NCBI RefSeq assembly: GCF_030009775.1
Contig: NZ_JASCTH010000013.1
Location: forward strand, 214,150-278,149
Origin: Actinoplanes sandaracinus
GTDB lineage: Bacteria > Actinomycetota > Actinomycetes > Mycobacteriales > Micromonosporaceae
Length of the DNA stretch: 64,000 bases
Reading direction: 5' to 3'
The translations under genes were made by a program, and so were the position numbers. The notes under the pieces were generated by a model. The model was not told the origin of the DNA, searched no databases, and saw nothing but the letters and a program-made list of their open reading frames with translations. Positions 7,070 to 17,923 of this stretch are shown in pieces (the stretch's first letter is position 1; the number at the start of each line of letters is the position of its first letter).

Positions 7070-8851
7070 ATGGTCGATGACGCTCTGCCGGGCGAGCGGA
7101 CACAACCGCTGCGCCCGCGTGACCCGCTGACCCTCGGCGACTACAAGCTGGTCGGCCGGCTCGGCGAGGGCGGGATGGGCACCGTCTATCTGGCCCGGAC
7201 CGCGGGCGGGGTGCTGGTCGCGGTCAAGATGGTGCGCGCCGACCTGGCGCACGACGACGAGTTCCGCCGCCGCTTCCGCAGCGAGGTGAACCGGGCCCGG
7301 CAGGTGCCGCCGTTCTGCACCGCCGAAGTGATCGACGCCGACCCCGACCACGAGCACCCCTACCTGGTCGTCGAGTATGTCGACGGGCCCACCCTGGCCG
7401 AGGTGGTCGAGGAGCGCGGGCCGCTGACCAGCGCCAACCTGCACGGGGTGGCGATCGGGGTGGCCACCGCGCTGACCGCCATCCACGGCGCCGGGGTGAT
7501 CCACCGTGACCTCAAGCCGCGCAACGTGCTGCTGGCGCCGGGCAGCCCCAAGGTGATCGACTTCGGGATCGCCCGGGCGATGGAGGCGACCAGCGCGAAC
7601 ACCCGCACCGACCAGATGGTCGGCACGGTGGCCTACATGGCGCCGGAACGGTTCAGCTCCGAGCCGGACACCCCGATCACGCCGGCCGCCGACGTGTTCG
7701 CCTGGGCCAGCGTGGTCGCCTACGCCGGCACCGGACACACCCCGTTCTACGCCGACTCACCGCCGGCCATGGCCGCCCGCATCCTCACCCAGCCGCCCCG
7801 CCTCGACGGTCTCACCGGGCCGCTGCGTGACCTGGTGGGGCACGCTCTGGAGAAGGACCCGGCCAACCGGCCCAGCTCTCGCGAGCTGCTCGACCTGCTG
7901 ATCTCCGGCAAGGAGCGGCCGGCGGCGACGGCCGCGGCGTTCGCCGACCAGCCGGCCCTGCGCGCGGCGGCGGTCGAGGCTCAGGCGGTGACAGGGCTCG
8001 CGAGCACACCCCCGGCGGAGGCCGCCGCCGAGAACGTGCCGACCCTCGACATCCCACCGGGCATGGTGGGGTACGACGAGAACTCGATCATCACGGTGCC
8101 GATCTCGGCGGCGCCGGAACCCACGCTGACCGGCCCGCAGTCGCGGGAGCCCGGCCGCCGCTGGGCGCTGCCCGTCCTGGTGGCTTTCCTGATCATCGCG
8201 GTGGTGGCCGGCGCCGTCATGCTGGCGTTGTCACAGGCGCACCGGGGCGACGCCGAGGCGGGGACCGGCCCGCAGGATGTGCCCTTCCCGTCGACCGCGC
8301 CCTGGATCAGCGACCCGCTGCTGCAGGAGGCCTACTGGAAGGCGAAGGCGCAGCCCGGCGAGGGGGAGTGTCTCTTCGCCGCCGGGCGGGGGCTGGTCGC
8401 GCGACGGGACAGGTCGGGCACCTACAAGTGCAAGGGGCCTCTCGACGAGTTCCCCGGCGACGTGCGGGTCGAGGCCACGGTGCGCCTGAGCACGCCGGCC
8501 AGTTGCGCGACCTTCTGGTTCCGCAACGACGGCAGTCTCGGTTACCAGGTCCGCGTCTGCGAGAGCAACGTCTACTTCGGCGTGCACCGGTCCAACGAGG
8601 TCAGCGTTAACCGCACCATGCCGCTGTCGGGGACGCCGATCGCCCTGGACAGCCCGACCCGGATCACGCTGGTGGTCCGGGGGAACGTGCTGCAGGTGCT
8701 GCGGGACGGCGTCCAGGTGGGTGCGAGCCCGCTGGAGGACAAGGAGATCGTCGACGGCCGGGTGGTGCTGGGCGTCTACAACGAGCGCGAGGCCCCGGTG
8801 AACGGCCCCTACGAGGTCGCCTTCACCGATGTGAAGATCTGGAAGCTGTGA
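7070..8851 (+). CDS. Receptor-type Ser/Thr protein kinase with extracellular beta-jellyroll domain
   Basis: A 593-residue Hanks-type (PknB-like) kinase. Residues about 25-285 hold the kinase domain: glycine loop LGEGGMGTVY (31-40), K53, catalytic HRDLKPRN (145-152), DFG (164-166) and APE (191-193), so all catalytic residues are present. A linker leads to one transmembrane helix at about 364-386. The outer region (about 395-593) lacks PASTA repeats; it resembles a concanavalin/DUF1080-like jellyroll with several cysteines, which suggests ligand sensing at the cell surface. The ATG has GGGGGGA 6 nt upstream. The convergent neighbour is tex, separated by a perfect palindrome. Confidence 0.88.
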   Translation: MVDDALPGERTQPLRPRDPLTLGDYKLVGRLGEGGMGTVYLARTAGGVLVAVKMVRADLAHDDEFRRRFRSEVNRARQVPPFCTAEVIDADPDHEHPYLVVEYVDGPTLAEVVEERGPLTSANLHGVAIGVATALTAIHGAGVIHRDLKPRNVLLAPGSPKVIDFGIARAMEATSANTRTDQMVGTVAYMAPERFSSEPDTPITPAADVFAWASVVAYAGTGHTPFYADSPPAMAARILTQPPRLDGLTGPLRDLVGHALEKDPANRPSSRELLDLLISGKERPAATAAAFADQPALRAAAVEAQAVTGLASTPPAEAAAENVPTLDIPPGMVGYDENSIITVPISAAPEPTLTGPQSREPGRRWALPVLVAFLIIAVVAGAVMLALSQAHRGDAEAGTGPQDVPFPSTAPWISDPLLQEAYWKAKAQPGEGECLFAAGRGLVARRDRSGTYKCKGPLDEFPGDVRVEATVRLSTPASCATFWFRNDGSLGYQVRVCESNVYFGVHRSNEVSVNRTMPLSGTPIALDSPTRITLVVRGNVLQVLRDGVQVGASPLEDKEIVDGRVVLGVYNEREAPVNGPYEVAFTDVKIWKL

Positions 8852-8879
8852 GGAGGAGGGCCCGGGCCCTCCTCCTCAC
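8848..8879. terminator. Perfect 32-bp palindrome, bidirectional terminator
   Basis: Bases 8848-8863 are the exact reverse complement of 8864-8879, with no loop bases in the DNA palindrome. It includes the kinase stop codon and lies between the convergent kinase and tex genes, so it can form a hairpin in either transcript. Confidence 0.7.
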
Positions 8880-8889
8880 CGGCTCCTGA

Positions 8890-11316
8890 TCAGTCGCGGG
8901 TCAGTCCGGCCCGGCGTAGCGCGTCCGCCATGGCGCTGTTACCGAAGCTGTTGCCGCCACCGCTGCTGCCGCTCTGGCCACCCCGCTGGCCGCCGCCCTG
9001 CCGGGGCTGCCGCTGGCCGCCACCCTGACGCTGCTGGCCGCCGCCCTGCCGGCCCTGGCCACCCTGACCACCCTGACCGGCTTGCGCACCCTGGCCGCCG
9101 GGGCGCTGACCCTGCCCGCGATCGTCGCGGGGGCGGCCTCCGCCCTTGTTCGGCTCGTCGGACAGGCGCATGGTCAGCGAGATCCGCTTACGGACCGGGT
9201 CGACCTCCAGCACGCGGACCTTCACCACATCGCCGGACTTGACCACCTCGCGCGGGTCCTGCACGAACTTGTCGGAGAGTGCCGAGACGTGCACGAGACC
9301 GTCCTGGTGCACGCCGATGTCGACGAACGCGCCGAACGCGGCCACGTTCGTCACCTGGCCCTCCAGGACCATGCCCGGCGAGAGGTCCGCGATCTTCTCG
9401 ACGCCCTCGGCGAAGGCCGCCGTGGTGAACGCCGGCCGCGGGTCGCGGCCTGGCTTCTCCAGCTCCTTGAGGATGTCGGTGACGGTCGGCAGGCCGACCG
9501 TGTCGGTCACGAACTTCTCCGGCCGGATCGCCCGCAGGATCGGGCTGTTGCCGATCAGCGTCTTGATGTCGGCGCCGGCGTCCGCCGCGATCGTCCGGAC
9601 CACCGGGTACGTCTCCGGGTGCACGCTGGAGAAGTCGAGCGGGTCGTCACCGTCGCGGATCCGCAGGAAGCCCGCGCACTGCTCGAACGCCTTCGGGCCG
9701 AGCCGGGCCACCTTCTTGATCTGCTGACGGTTCCGGAACGGCCCGTTCTGGTCACGGTGCAGCACGATGTTCTCGGCCAGGCCGGCGGTGATCCCGGAGA
9801 CCCGGGTCAGCAGCGGCGCGGACGCGGTGTTGACGTCCACCCCGACGCCGTTCACACAGTCCTCGACCACCGCGTCGAGCGAGCGGGCCAGCTTCACCTC
9901 GGACAGGTCGTGCTGGTACTGCCCGACCCCGATCGACTTAGGGTCGATCTTCACCAGCTCGGCGAGCGGGTCCTGCAGGCGGCGGGCGATGGAGACCGCG
10001 CCGCGCAGCGACACGTCCATGCCGGGCAGTTCCTGGGAGGCGTACGCCGAGGCCGAGTAGACCGACGCGCCCGCCTCGGAGACGACCACCTTGGTGAGTT
10101 TCGCGTCCGGGTGCCGCTTGATCAGCTCGGCGGCCAGCTTGTCGGTCTCCCGGGAGGCGGTGCCGTTGCCGATCGCGATCAGCTCGACGTTGTGCTTCGA
10201 GGCGAGCGCGGCGAGGCGGTGGATCGACTCGTCCCACTTGTTCTGCGGCACGTGCGGGTAGATCGTGTCGGTCGCCACCACCTTGCCGGTGGCGTCCACG
10301 ACGGCGACCTTCACACCGGTACGGAAACCCGGGTCCAGGCCCATCGTGGTGCGGGTGCCGGCCGGGGCCGCCAGGAGCAGGTCGCGCAGGTTGGCGGCGA
10401 ACACGCGGACCGCCTCGTCCTCGGCCGCCTCGCGCAGCCGGACCCGCAGGTCGGCGCCGAGGTGGATGAGGATGCGGGTGCGCCAGGCCCAGCGGACCGT
10501 GTCGATCAGCCACTTGTCCCCGGGACGGCCGTGGTCGCTGATGCCGTTGCGGCCGGCGATGCGCCCCTCGAAGTAGCCCTCGTCCTCCTCCGGGTGCGGC
10601 TCCATGGTGAGGTCGAGGACGTCCTCCTTCTCGCCGCGCAGCATCGCCAGGATGCGGTGCGAGGGGAGTTTGGGGTACGGCTCGGCGAAGTCGAAGTAGT
10701 CGGAGAACTTGGCGCCGTCGGTCTGCTTGCCGTCGCGCACCTTGGCGACCAGCCGGCCCCGCGTCCACATCTGCTCACGCAGGTCACCGATCAGGTCGGC
10801 GTCCTCGGCGAACCGCTCGATCAGGATGGCCCGGGCCCCGTCCAGCGCGGCCTGCGGGTCGGCGACGCCCTTGTCGGGGTCCACGAACGCCGCTGCCGCC
10901 GCCAACGGGGCGACGGACGGGTCGTTCAGCAGGCCGTCGGCGAGCGGCTCCAGACCGGCCTCACGGGCGATCATCGCCTTGGTGCGCCGCTTCGGCTTGA
11001 ACGGCAGATAGATGTCCTCCAGGCGGGCCTTCGTGTCGGCCGCGAGGATCTGCTGCTCCAGGGCGTCGTCGAGCTTGCCCTGGGAGCGGATCGACTCCAG
11101 CACCGCGGCCCGCCGGTCCTCCAGCTCCCGCAGGTAGCCCAGGCGCTCCTCCAGCGTGCGCAGCTGGGCGTCGTCGAGGGTGCCGGTCACCTCCTTGCGG
11201 TAGCGGGCGATGAACGGCACCGTGGCCCCGCCGTCGAGCAGCTCGACCGCGGCGGTGACCTGACCTTCCCGTACCCCGAGTTCCGAGGCGATGCGCTGAT
11301 GGATAGCTGTCGTCAC
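8890..11316 (-). CDS. tex: Tex family RNA-binding transcription accessory protein
   Basis: An 808-residue Tex protein starting at the GTG at 11316, which matches the usual family N-terminus (TTAIHQRIA, then ELLDGGATVPFIARYRKE). It has the YqgF-like RNase H fold in the middle (GLDPGFRTG), the helix-hairpin-helix region, and a C-terminal S1 domain (about 640-712). After the S1 domain there is a Gly/Gln/Arg-rich disordered tail of about 65 residues, then a short conserved end (MADALRRAGL). Tex binds RNA and associates with transcription complexes. A longer in-frame GTG start at 11343 is possible but less typical. Confidence 0.9.
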   Translation of the reverse strand: MTTAIHQRIASELGVREGQVTAAVELLDGGATVPFIARYRKEVTGTLDDAQLRTLEERLGYLRELEDRRAAVLESIRSQGKLDDALEQQILAADTKARLEDIYLPFKPKRRTKAMIAREAGLEPLADGLLNDPSVAPLAAAAAFVDPDKGVADPQAALDGARAILIERFAEDADLIGDLREQMWTRGRLVAKVRDGKQTDGAKFSDYFDFAEPYPKLPSHRILAMLRGEKEDVLDLTMEPHPEEDEGYFEGRIAGRNGISDHGRPGDKWLIDTVRWAWRTRILIHLGADLRVRLREAAEDEAVRVFAANLRDLLLAAPAGTRTTMGLDPGFRTGVKVAVVDATGKVVATDTIYPHVPQNKWDESIHRLAALASKHNVELIAIGNGTASRETDKLAAELIKRHPDAKLTKVVVSEAGASVYSASAYASQELPGMDVSLRGAVSIARRLQDPLAELVKIDPKSIGVGQYQHDLSEVKLARSLDAVVEDCVNGVGVDVNTASAPLLTRVSGITAGLAENIVLHRDQNGPFRNRQQIKKVARLGPKAFEQCAGFLRIRDGDDPLDFSSVHPETYPVVRTIAADAGADIKTLIGNSPILRAIRPEKFVTDTVGLPTVTDILKELEKPGRDPRPAFTTAAFAEGVEKIADLSPGMVLEGQVTNVAAFGAFVDIGVHQDGLVHVSALSDKFVQDPREVVKSGDVVKVRVLEVDPVRKRISLTMRLSDEPNKGGGRPRDDRGQGQRPGGQGAQAGQGGQGGQGRQGGGQQRQGGGQRQPRQGGGQRGGQSGSSGGGNSFGNSAMADALRRAGLTRD

Positions 11317-11770
11317 GCCGACGATTGTTACCGAGGCCGCCACACCTTGTCGCGCCGCCCCGCACGGCCGGGTGCCGAACCACCACCCACCGGACGCCGT
11401 CGGCCGGTTCGGCTGACACCCGGGCCGTCATGTGGTACGCGGCCGGGCGTACCGGGCACCGCTCGCGAGGCATGCCCGGATCCGCCCTGAACCGTCCGGC
11501 GGTGGCCGTCCGTACTCCGATGTCGCGAATGTCACGTCCGGCCCGCGCGCCGTCCGGCGGGATCCGGATCGCCGGCCGGGTCGGCAGCGGCGTCCGCCCC
11601 AGGCGTGCCGGGCGGGCGTTTCTGCCGCCGTCGAGGCCCTTGACCAGCGCAGACATCCGCCGGGCGGTCGGCGCGGACGGTGCCCGCCGGACCCTGATAC
11701 CGCACCCCCGGAAAGACACTTGGTAGGAGGTACTAGAGACAACGGAATTGGCCTTTGGCACTCTTGTCAC
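11317..11770. other. 454-bp divergent intergenic region
   Basis: Between tex and the PP2C phosphatase gene. It contains an orphan GGAGG near 11725 that does not precede a sensible start codon. Open frames here have no gene-like codon pattern or known domains. No structured RNA was recognised. Confidence 0.4.
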
Positions 11771-12490
11771 ATGACGCTTGCTGTCCGGGCGGTCGCCGCC
11801 ACTGATCAGGGCCTTGTCCGGTCCAACAACGAAGACGCGGTCTTCGTCGGTAATCGACTCTTCGTGGTGGCGGATGGCATGGGTGGGCTCCCGGCCGGGG
11901 AACTGGCGAGCGACATTCTGGTGCAGAGCCTGAGTGTCGTCGACACCGCGCCGGACAACGGCGAACCCCTTCAGGATCTGATCAACGCGCTGCAGACCGC
12001 CAACCAGCGGATCGAGGCGGCCGTCGCCGACGACGACGCCCGCGACGGCATGGGTACGACGGTGACCGCGCTGCTGCTCTCCGGCGACCGGCTGGCCGCC
12101 CTCAACGTCGGCGACTCCCGCTGCTACCTGCTCCGCGACGGCGAGTTCCAGCAGGTCACCCGCGATGACACCTACGTGCAGGCGCTGGTCGACCAGGGCG
12201 TGCTCACGCCCGAGGACGCCCGGCGGCACCCGCAGCGGGCGCTGGTCACCCAGGCCGTGCAGGGCGGCCCGTTCCGCCCGGCCGGCCGGATGATCCCGGC
12301 CCGCGTCGGTGACCGTTTCCTGCTGTGCAGCGACGGCCTGTCCGATTATGTGGAGGACGCGATGATCGCGCACACGCTGCGCGAGGTCGCCGACCGCAAG
12401 ACGTGCGCCGCCGAACTGGTCAACCGCACTCTGGAGAACGGCGCGCCCGACAACGTGACCGTCATCATCGCCGACGTCGTCGAAGCCTGA
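11771..12490 (+). CDS. PP2C-family protein serine/threonine phosphatase
   Basis: A 239-residue PPM/PP2C phosphatase similar to PstP/PrpC. The metal-binding motifs are all present: N-N-E-D (19-22), DGMGG (35-39), MGTT, GDSRCYLL, SDGLSDYV and a terminal DNVTVI. It has no transmembrane segment. It probably reverses phosphorylation by PknB-type kinases such as the one at 7070-8851; the pairing is inferred. The ATG at 11771 has no Shine-Dalgarno sequence, so the mRNA may be leaderless. The next gene starts 8 bp after the stop. Confidence 0.88.
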   Translation: MTLAVRAVAATDQGLVRSNNEDAVFVGNRLFVVADGMGGLPAGELASDILVQSLSVVDTAPDNGEPLQDLINALQTANQRIEAAVADDDARDGMGTTVTALLLSGDRLAALNVGDSRCYLLRDGEFQQVTRDDTYVQALVDQGVLTPEDARRHPQRALVTQAVQGGPFRPAGRMIPARVGDRFLLCSDGLSDYVEDAMIAHTLREVADRKTCAAELVNRTLENGAPDNVTVIIADVVEA

Positions 12491-12498
12491 CGGCAACG

Positions 12499-13377
12499 AT
12501 GAGCCGGGGCCGCCACCTGGTGATCGCCGGGGTGGCGGCCGCCCTGCTGATCGCCGGGGCGGTGGCGGCCCTGTCCACCCGCGGCACCGGCGACCCGGCC
12601 GACGCCGGCCCGCCGCTGCGGCTGCGGGCCACCGCCGAGCAGTGGCGGCAGGACGAGGTCGCCCGCCTGCTCGGCGTGGCGCTCTACAACGACGGGGACT
12701 CGCCGGTCTGGGTCTCCCGGGTGGAGCCCGATCTGCCGTCCTTCGAGGGTGAGGCCCCGGTCGACACGCCCGCCCTCCTCCCGGCGAACGGGCTGCGGGT
12801 GGATGTGACCGTGCCGTACGGCACCGGATCGTGCCAGCCGGCCGCCGCGCCGTCCTCGGTGACGGTCGTGGCGCGTGCGGAAGGGCGGACCGGGTGGCAG
12901 CGGGTGCGACTCGCCCTGCCGCACCCCAGCGAGCTCCTGAACCGCCTCCTCGCCGACGACTGCGCCACCGAGACGGTGCGAAACAGCGTCGTCCTGCGTT
13001 TCGGCGACTGGGAGGACCTGGGGGCCGACGGCGTCCGCGGCAGTCTCGTCGTCGAGCGGACCGCGGCGGCCACCGGCGCCGTGCGGCTCCACTCCCTCGA
13101 CGGCAACGTGATGTATCGCCTCACCTTCGCCCCGGCCACACCGCTGGCCGAGGTGACCGCTGCCGGCCCGACCGCCACCGTGCCGTTCGTGGCCGGTCCG
13201 CTGCGCTGCGATCTGCACGCCTTCGCCGAGGTGAAGAAGCCCTTCGAGTTTCCGGTCAGAGTCTCGCTGGACGGGGGCCGGCAGCTTCACACGACCGTGC
13301 CGGTCGACGACGACGACCGGAAGGCCCTCGACACCATGCTCCGCCGCAACTGCGGCGTCCCACCCGCCGGCTCATGA
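12499..13377 (+). CDS. Membrane-anchored extracytoplasmic protein, unknown function
   Basis: A 292-residue protein whose N-terminus has one hydrophobic segment (about residues 7-25), so it is exported or anchored with the rest outside. Four cysteines (in the GSCQP, DDCAT, LRCDL and RNCGV segments) may pair into disulfides. I see no known domain. It begins 8 bp after the PP2C gene and is probably co-transcribed with it. Confidence 0.7.
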   Translation: MSRGRHLVIAGVAAALLIAGAVAALSTRGTGDPADAGPPLRLRATAEQWRQDEVARLLGVALYNDGDSPVWVSRVEPDLPSFEGEAPVDTPALLPANGLRVDVTVPYGTGSCQPAAAPSSVTVVARAEGRTGWQRVRLALPHPSELLNRLLADDCATETVRNSVVLRFGDWEDLGADGVRGSLVVERTAAATGAVRLHSLDGNVMYRLTFAPATPLAEVTAAGPTATVPFVAGPLRCDLHAFAEVKKPFEFPVRVSLDGGRQLHTTVPVDDDDRKALDTMLRRNCGVPPAGS

Positions 13378-13425
13378 CCCCGCCCCCGGGGGCGTCATGG
13401 AGGGCGATGCCGTTGCCGCTCTCGA

Positions 13426-13809
13426 TCAATCTTGTTCGTCGAGGCGGGTGAGCAGGGTTGTCGGGGCGAGGGTGCGGAAAGCGTCCTCGCACAGCTCGGC
13501 GATCTCGGACCAGTCGGGATCGCGGTCGAGGCGGACGCCGACCCAGCCGCGATGACCCACATAGGGTGGCCGGAAGAAACGGGCCGGGTCGGCGGCGATC
13601 AGCTCCTCCTGCGTGCCGGGCGGGGCGGCGCACCACAGGTGAGGGAACTCGTGGTCGTGGTGGCCGTCGGGCCAGAGCATGACGAACTGCTTCTTGCCGC
13701 GGACGAAGAAGGCGGGCGAGCCGTGGCTGAGCCGCTCGGTCGCCTCGGGCAGGCGCAGGCAGATCTCGCGGATCCGCTCGGTCGTCGTCGTCGCGTCCAT
13801 GCCCCGCAT
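13426..13809 (-). CDS. MmcQ/YjbR family protein
   Basis: A 127-residue protein with the YjbR/MmcQ pattern: an N-terminal helix with LPEATER, then HGSPAFFVRGKKQF, an aromatic-rich central sheet, and a PYVGHRGWVGVRL segment. These small proteins have a double-wing DNA-binding-like fold, but their role is not settled. The ATG at 13809 has GGAG 6 nt upstream and is preferred over the in-frame ATG at 13800. Confidence 0.82.
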   Translation of the reverse strand: MRGMDATTTTERIREICLRLPEATERLSHGSPAFFVRGKKQFVMLWPDGHHDHEFPHLWCAAPPGTQEELIAADPARFFRPPYVGHRGWVGVRLDRDPDWSEIAELCEDAFRTLAPTTLLTRLDEQD

Positions 13810-13842
13810 TCTGCGCTCCGGGTGTGACATATTCTCGGCCCC

Positions 13843-14435
13843 GTGCTGATGGCGACCGAGCGGCTCACCCTGCGACGATTCCGGGCATCCGACGCGCCCG
13901 TCCTGGCGGCCTACCGGTCCGACCCCGAGGTGGCGCGCTACCAGTCATGGGACGCGCCGTTCCCGCTGGAGAAGGCGGAGGCCGCGGTCCGCGACTTCGC
14001 GGCCGGCTCGCCGTCCGGGGCCGGCTGGTTCCAGTACGCGATCGAGCTCACCGCCGAGCAGACCCTGATCGGGGACGTCGCGGTGCGGCTGCACGACAAC
14101 CTCAGGCAGGCGGAGATCGGGTTCACGCTCGCCACCGCGTACCAGAGGAGGGGTTATGCGACCGAGGCCGTGCGGGCCGTGCTGGACCGCCTGTTCCGCG
14201 TGCAGCGGCTGCACCGGGTGATGGGGGAGTGCGACGCGCGCAACGCGCGGTCAGCAGCCCTGCTGGAGCGCCTGGGCTTCACCCGCGAAGGCCTGCTACG
14301 ACAGCAGACATACCTGAAGGGTGAGTGGACAGACGACCTCCTGTACGGCTTGCTGGCCACGGAGTGGCCAGCAAGCCGCGATCTTGTGGAGTTCGGCCGC
14401 GTCGTTCCTGGCGAACTCCACAAGATCAGCGAGGA

Positions 14436-14448
<13 letters not shown>
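13843..14448 (+). CDS. RimJ/RimL-type GNAT acetyltransferase with an atypical C-terminal tail
   Basis: A 201-residue GNAT N-acetyltransferase. TERLTLRRF starts the domain, an IG..GFTLA strand follows in mid-domain, and the acetyl-CoA loop QRRGYATEAV and the C-terminal RNARSAALLERLGFTREG block are complete. The family usually ends near the ...LLATEW position (about residue 172). Here some 27 extra residues are encoded by two consecutive inverted repeats (14347-14377 and 14380-14427), so the tail appears to be derived from terminator or repeat sequence. The stop overlaps the convergent glgB stop region by 13 bp. The substrate is unknown. Confidence 0.85.
14347..14377. terminator. Perfect 14-bp hairpin within the 3' end of the GNAT gene
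   Basis: Arms 14347-14360 and 14364-14377 are exact reverse complements around a GGA loop. It lies between the convergent GNAT and glgB genes and probably acts as a bidirectional terminator even though it is translated in the GNAT frame. Confidence 0.6.
14380..14427. repeat. 15-bp inverted repeat with GATCTTGTGGAGTTC arms
   Basis: Arms 14380-14394 and 14413-14427 are perfect reverse complements separated by 18 nt. The same left arm recurs exactly at 52273-52287, where the right arm has decayed. This suggests a dispersed palindromic element rather than a gene-specific terminator. Confidence 0.65.
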
Positions 14449-16609
<2,161 letters not shown>

Positions 16610-16613
<4 letters not shown>

Positions 16614-17923
16614 CCGACGAGCCGGGCGATCGACCGCAGGGGGATCCGCAGCCAGCCGGGCCGGTGCCGGGCTTCGTACGCGGCCTCATAGACCGCCTTG
16701 TCCAGCTCGTACGCCGCCAGCAGCGCACGGTGAGCGCGCGGGTCGCTGCCCGCCACGTGCGTGTATCCGTCGCAGAACGCCTCCCGGTTGCGGTCCACCC
16801 ACTCCCGGGCGCGTGCCGCGAGGTGTTCGTCGTCGTCCTGGTCGACCAGCAACTGGTAGGCCGCGTACTCGTAGGAGCGCAGCACGCCGGCCACGTCGCG
16901 CAGCGGCGAGTCGGGCAGCCGCCTCTCGTCCAGCGGCTGGCCGGGCTCGCCCTCGAAGTCGATCAGCAGCCAGCCCTCGGGAGTGCGCAGCACCTGCCCG
17001 AGATGCAGATCGCCGTGGACCCGCTGAACGTCGACCTGCTCGCCGGTGAGGCTCGTGAACCGCTCGGTGATCGCCGGGACGTACTGCTGGAGTTCGGGCA
17101 CCGCGTTGGCGGCGGTGCGCAACCGGGCCAGGACGGCGTCGACCGGGAACGGCGACGGGCCGGTGCCCAGCTCCGCGGCGAGCGTCAGGTGCACCGACGC
17201 GACCGCCTCGCCGAGCCGGTAGGACTCGCCCTGGAAGTCGCCGCCCACCTCGTCGGCCGCGTACGCCGCGTCGGCGAACAGGTCCCGCGCGGACGCGGTG
17301 GCCATCGCCCAGCCCTCCGCCGAGTTGACGGCGTATTCGGTGGCCATGCCGAGCGAGCACGAACCGGCGTCGTCGGCCGTCTGGAACGAGCCGAGCAGCC
17401 GTGCCACGTGCGGGTTCTGTGCCCGGCCGAGCACCTGGTTGAGCTCGATGTCCGGGTTGATGCCGCAGGTGACCCGCCGGAACAGCTTGAGGATCGCGTC
17501 CTCGTCGAAGATCACGCTGGTGTTGCTCTGCTCGGCGTCGAACACCCGGGGCCAGGCCTCCAGCGGCAGCACGACACCGGGCTCCTTCTCGAAGCCGATG
17601 TCACCGACCGGCTCGGACCGGTCGATCAGCCCGAGCAGATAGCGCGCGGCCGCCGGATCGTAGAGGGCGTCGTAGCCGACCCGGCCGTCGTCGGCGGTGC
17701 CGATGGTGGCCACCGCGCTGTACTCCGGTATCGGCCCGGCGCCCCAGCCCACCAGGACCTGGTATCGCTCGGAACTGCCGTCGGTGTACTCGACGTCGAC
17801 GAGGACCAGTTCCAGGTCATCGCCCAACGGCGTGGCGGACGCCTCCTTGACCGAGGACAGGACTCGGCTGCGCCCGGCGTACCAGCGCTGTTTCGGTAAC
17901 CACTCGGCGAAAGGCAGCGTCAT
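16610..17923 (-). CDS. mak: Maltokinase (maltose 1-phosphate forming)
   Basis: A 437-residue aminoglycoside-phosphotransferase-like kinase that phosphorylates maltose with ATP to maltose-1-phosphate. The N-terminus has the family marker LPKQRWYAGR. The catalytic loop is VHGDLHLGQVL and the metal-binding motif is LLIDFEGEP. The ATG at 17923 has GGAGGA 6 nt upstream and overlaps the treS stop codon by 4 bp, so TreS and Mak are translationally coupled. In mycobacteria these two proteins form a complex. The 3' end overlaps glgB by 4 bp. Confidence 0.94.

Noticed and set aside
9082..11490. 802-codon plus-strand open frame opposite tex
   Set aside because: Shadow of the Tex gene; no ribosome binding site or domain.
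11725..11774. Possible 8-codon leader peptide (TTG at 11748) before the PP2C gene
   Set aside because: The GGAGG at 11725 is about 18 nt from the TTG, too far for normal initiation, and TTG is a rare start.
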